Origin: Adineta steineri
Taxonomy: Eukaryota > Rotifera > Eurotatoria > Adinetida > Adinetidae
Length of the DNA: 64,000 bases
Assembly (NCBI GenBank): GCA_905250115.1
Contig: CAJNOI010000001.1
Location: 1 to 64,000, forward strand
Direction of reading: 5' to 3'
In this document: positions 62,855-64,000 of the stretch, piece by piece
Position numbering within the stretch: the first letter of the stretch is position 1
Layout: each line of letters opens with the position of its first letter
Position numbers and translations under genes: made by a program
The notes under the pieces: generated by a model
Database searches by the model: none
Told to the model about the DNA's origin: nothing
What the model saw: only the letters and a program-made list of their open reading frames with translations

Positions 62855-63671
62855 TTATTTTCTTGTATATTTTGTTGATGTTTGAAATAATCGTCTAATA
62901 AAAAATGTTTGAAAAAGACTGCAAGTAATAATTAAAATAATATGAATAACTGCCCATCGATTGACCCATGATAAATTTTCTTGAATTAAATAAAGATCTT
63001 TTTGATTAAGCATTTCCATTTCCATTAGACTTTCACGTGTAAGAATAATATGGTGATTTATAGAATCAAGTGCATTCTAAAATTATTCAATAAGAAAAAA
63101 AAAAATAAAATATTATCAACATACATGAGCATTCATTGATGAATTATCAAAATGTTCAACTTCTTTTATACTAGCTAAGATTTTCTCAATATGATAAACA
63201 TGAAAAAATACAGACATATATTTAACATAAGTATCTGCTTGTGCATGTGTCATACAAATATCGATTACAGCTACAAAAGAATTCATTAAAAAAATTGTAT
63301 CGAAAGAAAATAAATCTAACTTGTTTCATTAGCTATGATTTCAAGATGACCTCGTTGTGGTGTAGTTGAAACAGCAATAATACTTCCATTATGAGCATTA
63401 CGAAAATAAGCAACAATACTGTTATCATTTGTATGTGCATTTAGAATCTCATACATAAAATACATACTGGTACCATTATCTAGTACTTCATGATAACATT
63501 CTTCAGTACCAGGTTGAAGCCAAAATTTAAAACGCATTTCTAATAAATATATATAATTAAATAAAATTATATCGATGAATTGTATTTACCTCGTAAATGG
63601 TCTGAATCACCTAGAACGATAATAATTAGAGTATTGCTAAAAAGCAAAAACCATAAGTAATTCAAGAGCAT
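62855..63671 (-). CDS. p24/TMED-family cargo receptor
   Basis: This is a type I membrane protein of early secretory-pathway vesicles. Four exons (63590-63671, 63321-63539, 63125-63270, 62855-63076) give 222 aa, the normal p24 size. There is a signal peptide (MLLNYLWFLLFSNTLIIIVL) and a GOLD domain beginning RFKFWLQPGTEECYHEVL, where the conserved Cys is seen. A coiled-coil stalk follows (FFHVYHIEKILASIKEVEHF to LTRESLMEMEMLNQKDL), then one membrane segment (WAVIHIILIITCSLFQTFF). The cytosolic tail has the FF-type COPII pattern and basic residues (FIRRLFQTSTKYTRK) but not a strict KKXX end. Assignment to a p24 subfamily is not possible by eye. Confidence 0.83.
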
Positions 63672-64000
63672 TGTACGTGCTGTCTTCGTAGTTTTAAATT
63701 CAGTCAAGATAAAATCGACTCTCCAAGAATAATGAGTATGCACGTGTATATCATGTATCGAAAAGAGAACGAAAGAAAAAGAGAGACGTATAATTGATCA
63801 TCTATTTACTAAAGGATTGTGAATTTCGTAGGTCGTTTGTGTCTCTATTCACAATCATGGTATCAATGCACAAAACACAATCAAGAACAAAAGAAGAAGA
63901 GATATAGAGAGAGGGAGAAAGAGGGTGGGTGTAGACTATACATATATAGTTCGAGTTCAAGCACTGAAAAAATATCATCTTTGTATAATTTTGTTCTTTA
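63672..64000. other. upstream region of TMED gene
   Basis: This holds the promoter side of the TMED gene on the minus strand. It contains a purine-rich GA tract near 63900-63930. No further gene was seen before the window ends. Confidence 0.35.

Overview
The window looks like nuclear DNA of an animal, most likely a bdelloid rotifer. It is very AT-rich, and coding exons are split by many introns of about 48-120 nt with GT..AG ends. Animal-specific genes are present (CFAP91, PHLDB/LL5, GTF3C5, MNX1 homeobox, MRPL1, monoamine oxidase, smoothelin-type CH protein, p24/TMED). The divergent F-box/LRR protein and the orphan class-A GPCRs resemble the expanded families of rotifer genomes. The species assignment is inference. 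Gene models were built by hand from conserved motifs, splice sites and reading-frame continuity, and nearly all close in frame from ATG to stop.

Left third (1-27 kb): a 2-Cys peroxiredoxin (+) meets CFAP91 (-), which carries two identical tRNA-Val(AAC) genes in one intron. A 1,227-aa LL5/PHLDB homologue (+) follows, then an FkbM methyltransferase, TFIIIC subunit GTF3C5 and an alpha-arrestin (all +). A long Ser/Thr/Asn-rich smoothelin-like CH protein (-) lies convergent to the arrestin.

Middle (27-43 kb): a sigma-class GST (+), two tandem CREC-family EF-hand proteins (-) and an SLC46-like transporter (-) only 98 bp upstream of the second CREC gene. Next come a chitin-binding peptide gene broken by an in-frame stop, a 514-bp hAT-type MITE with perfect 8-bp target duplications, a Ly6/uPAR-type GPI protein, an F-box/LRR protein and a convergent GNAT acetyltransferase with a signal peptide.

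Right third (42.8-64 kb): a tight minus-strand run of sedoheptulokinase, monoamine oxidase and MRPL1 (gaps of 47 and 104 bp), followed at 303 bp by a beta-carbonic anhydrase. Then come a three-exon gene of unknown function with richer GC and possible ATP-grasp features, two tandem orphan GPCRs, a 3.3-kb gene-free region, an MNX1/Hb9-like homeobox gene and a TMED cargo receptor.

Many genes have a good 3' splice acceptor 2-17 nt before the ATG with no evident upstream coding exon. This fits spliced-leader trans-splicing, known in rotifers, and makes the SHPK-MAO-MRPL1 run and the SLC46-CREC pair candidate operons. No CRISPR arrays, rRNA genes or retroviral elements were seen.
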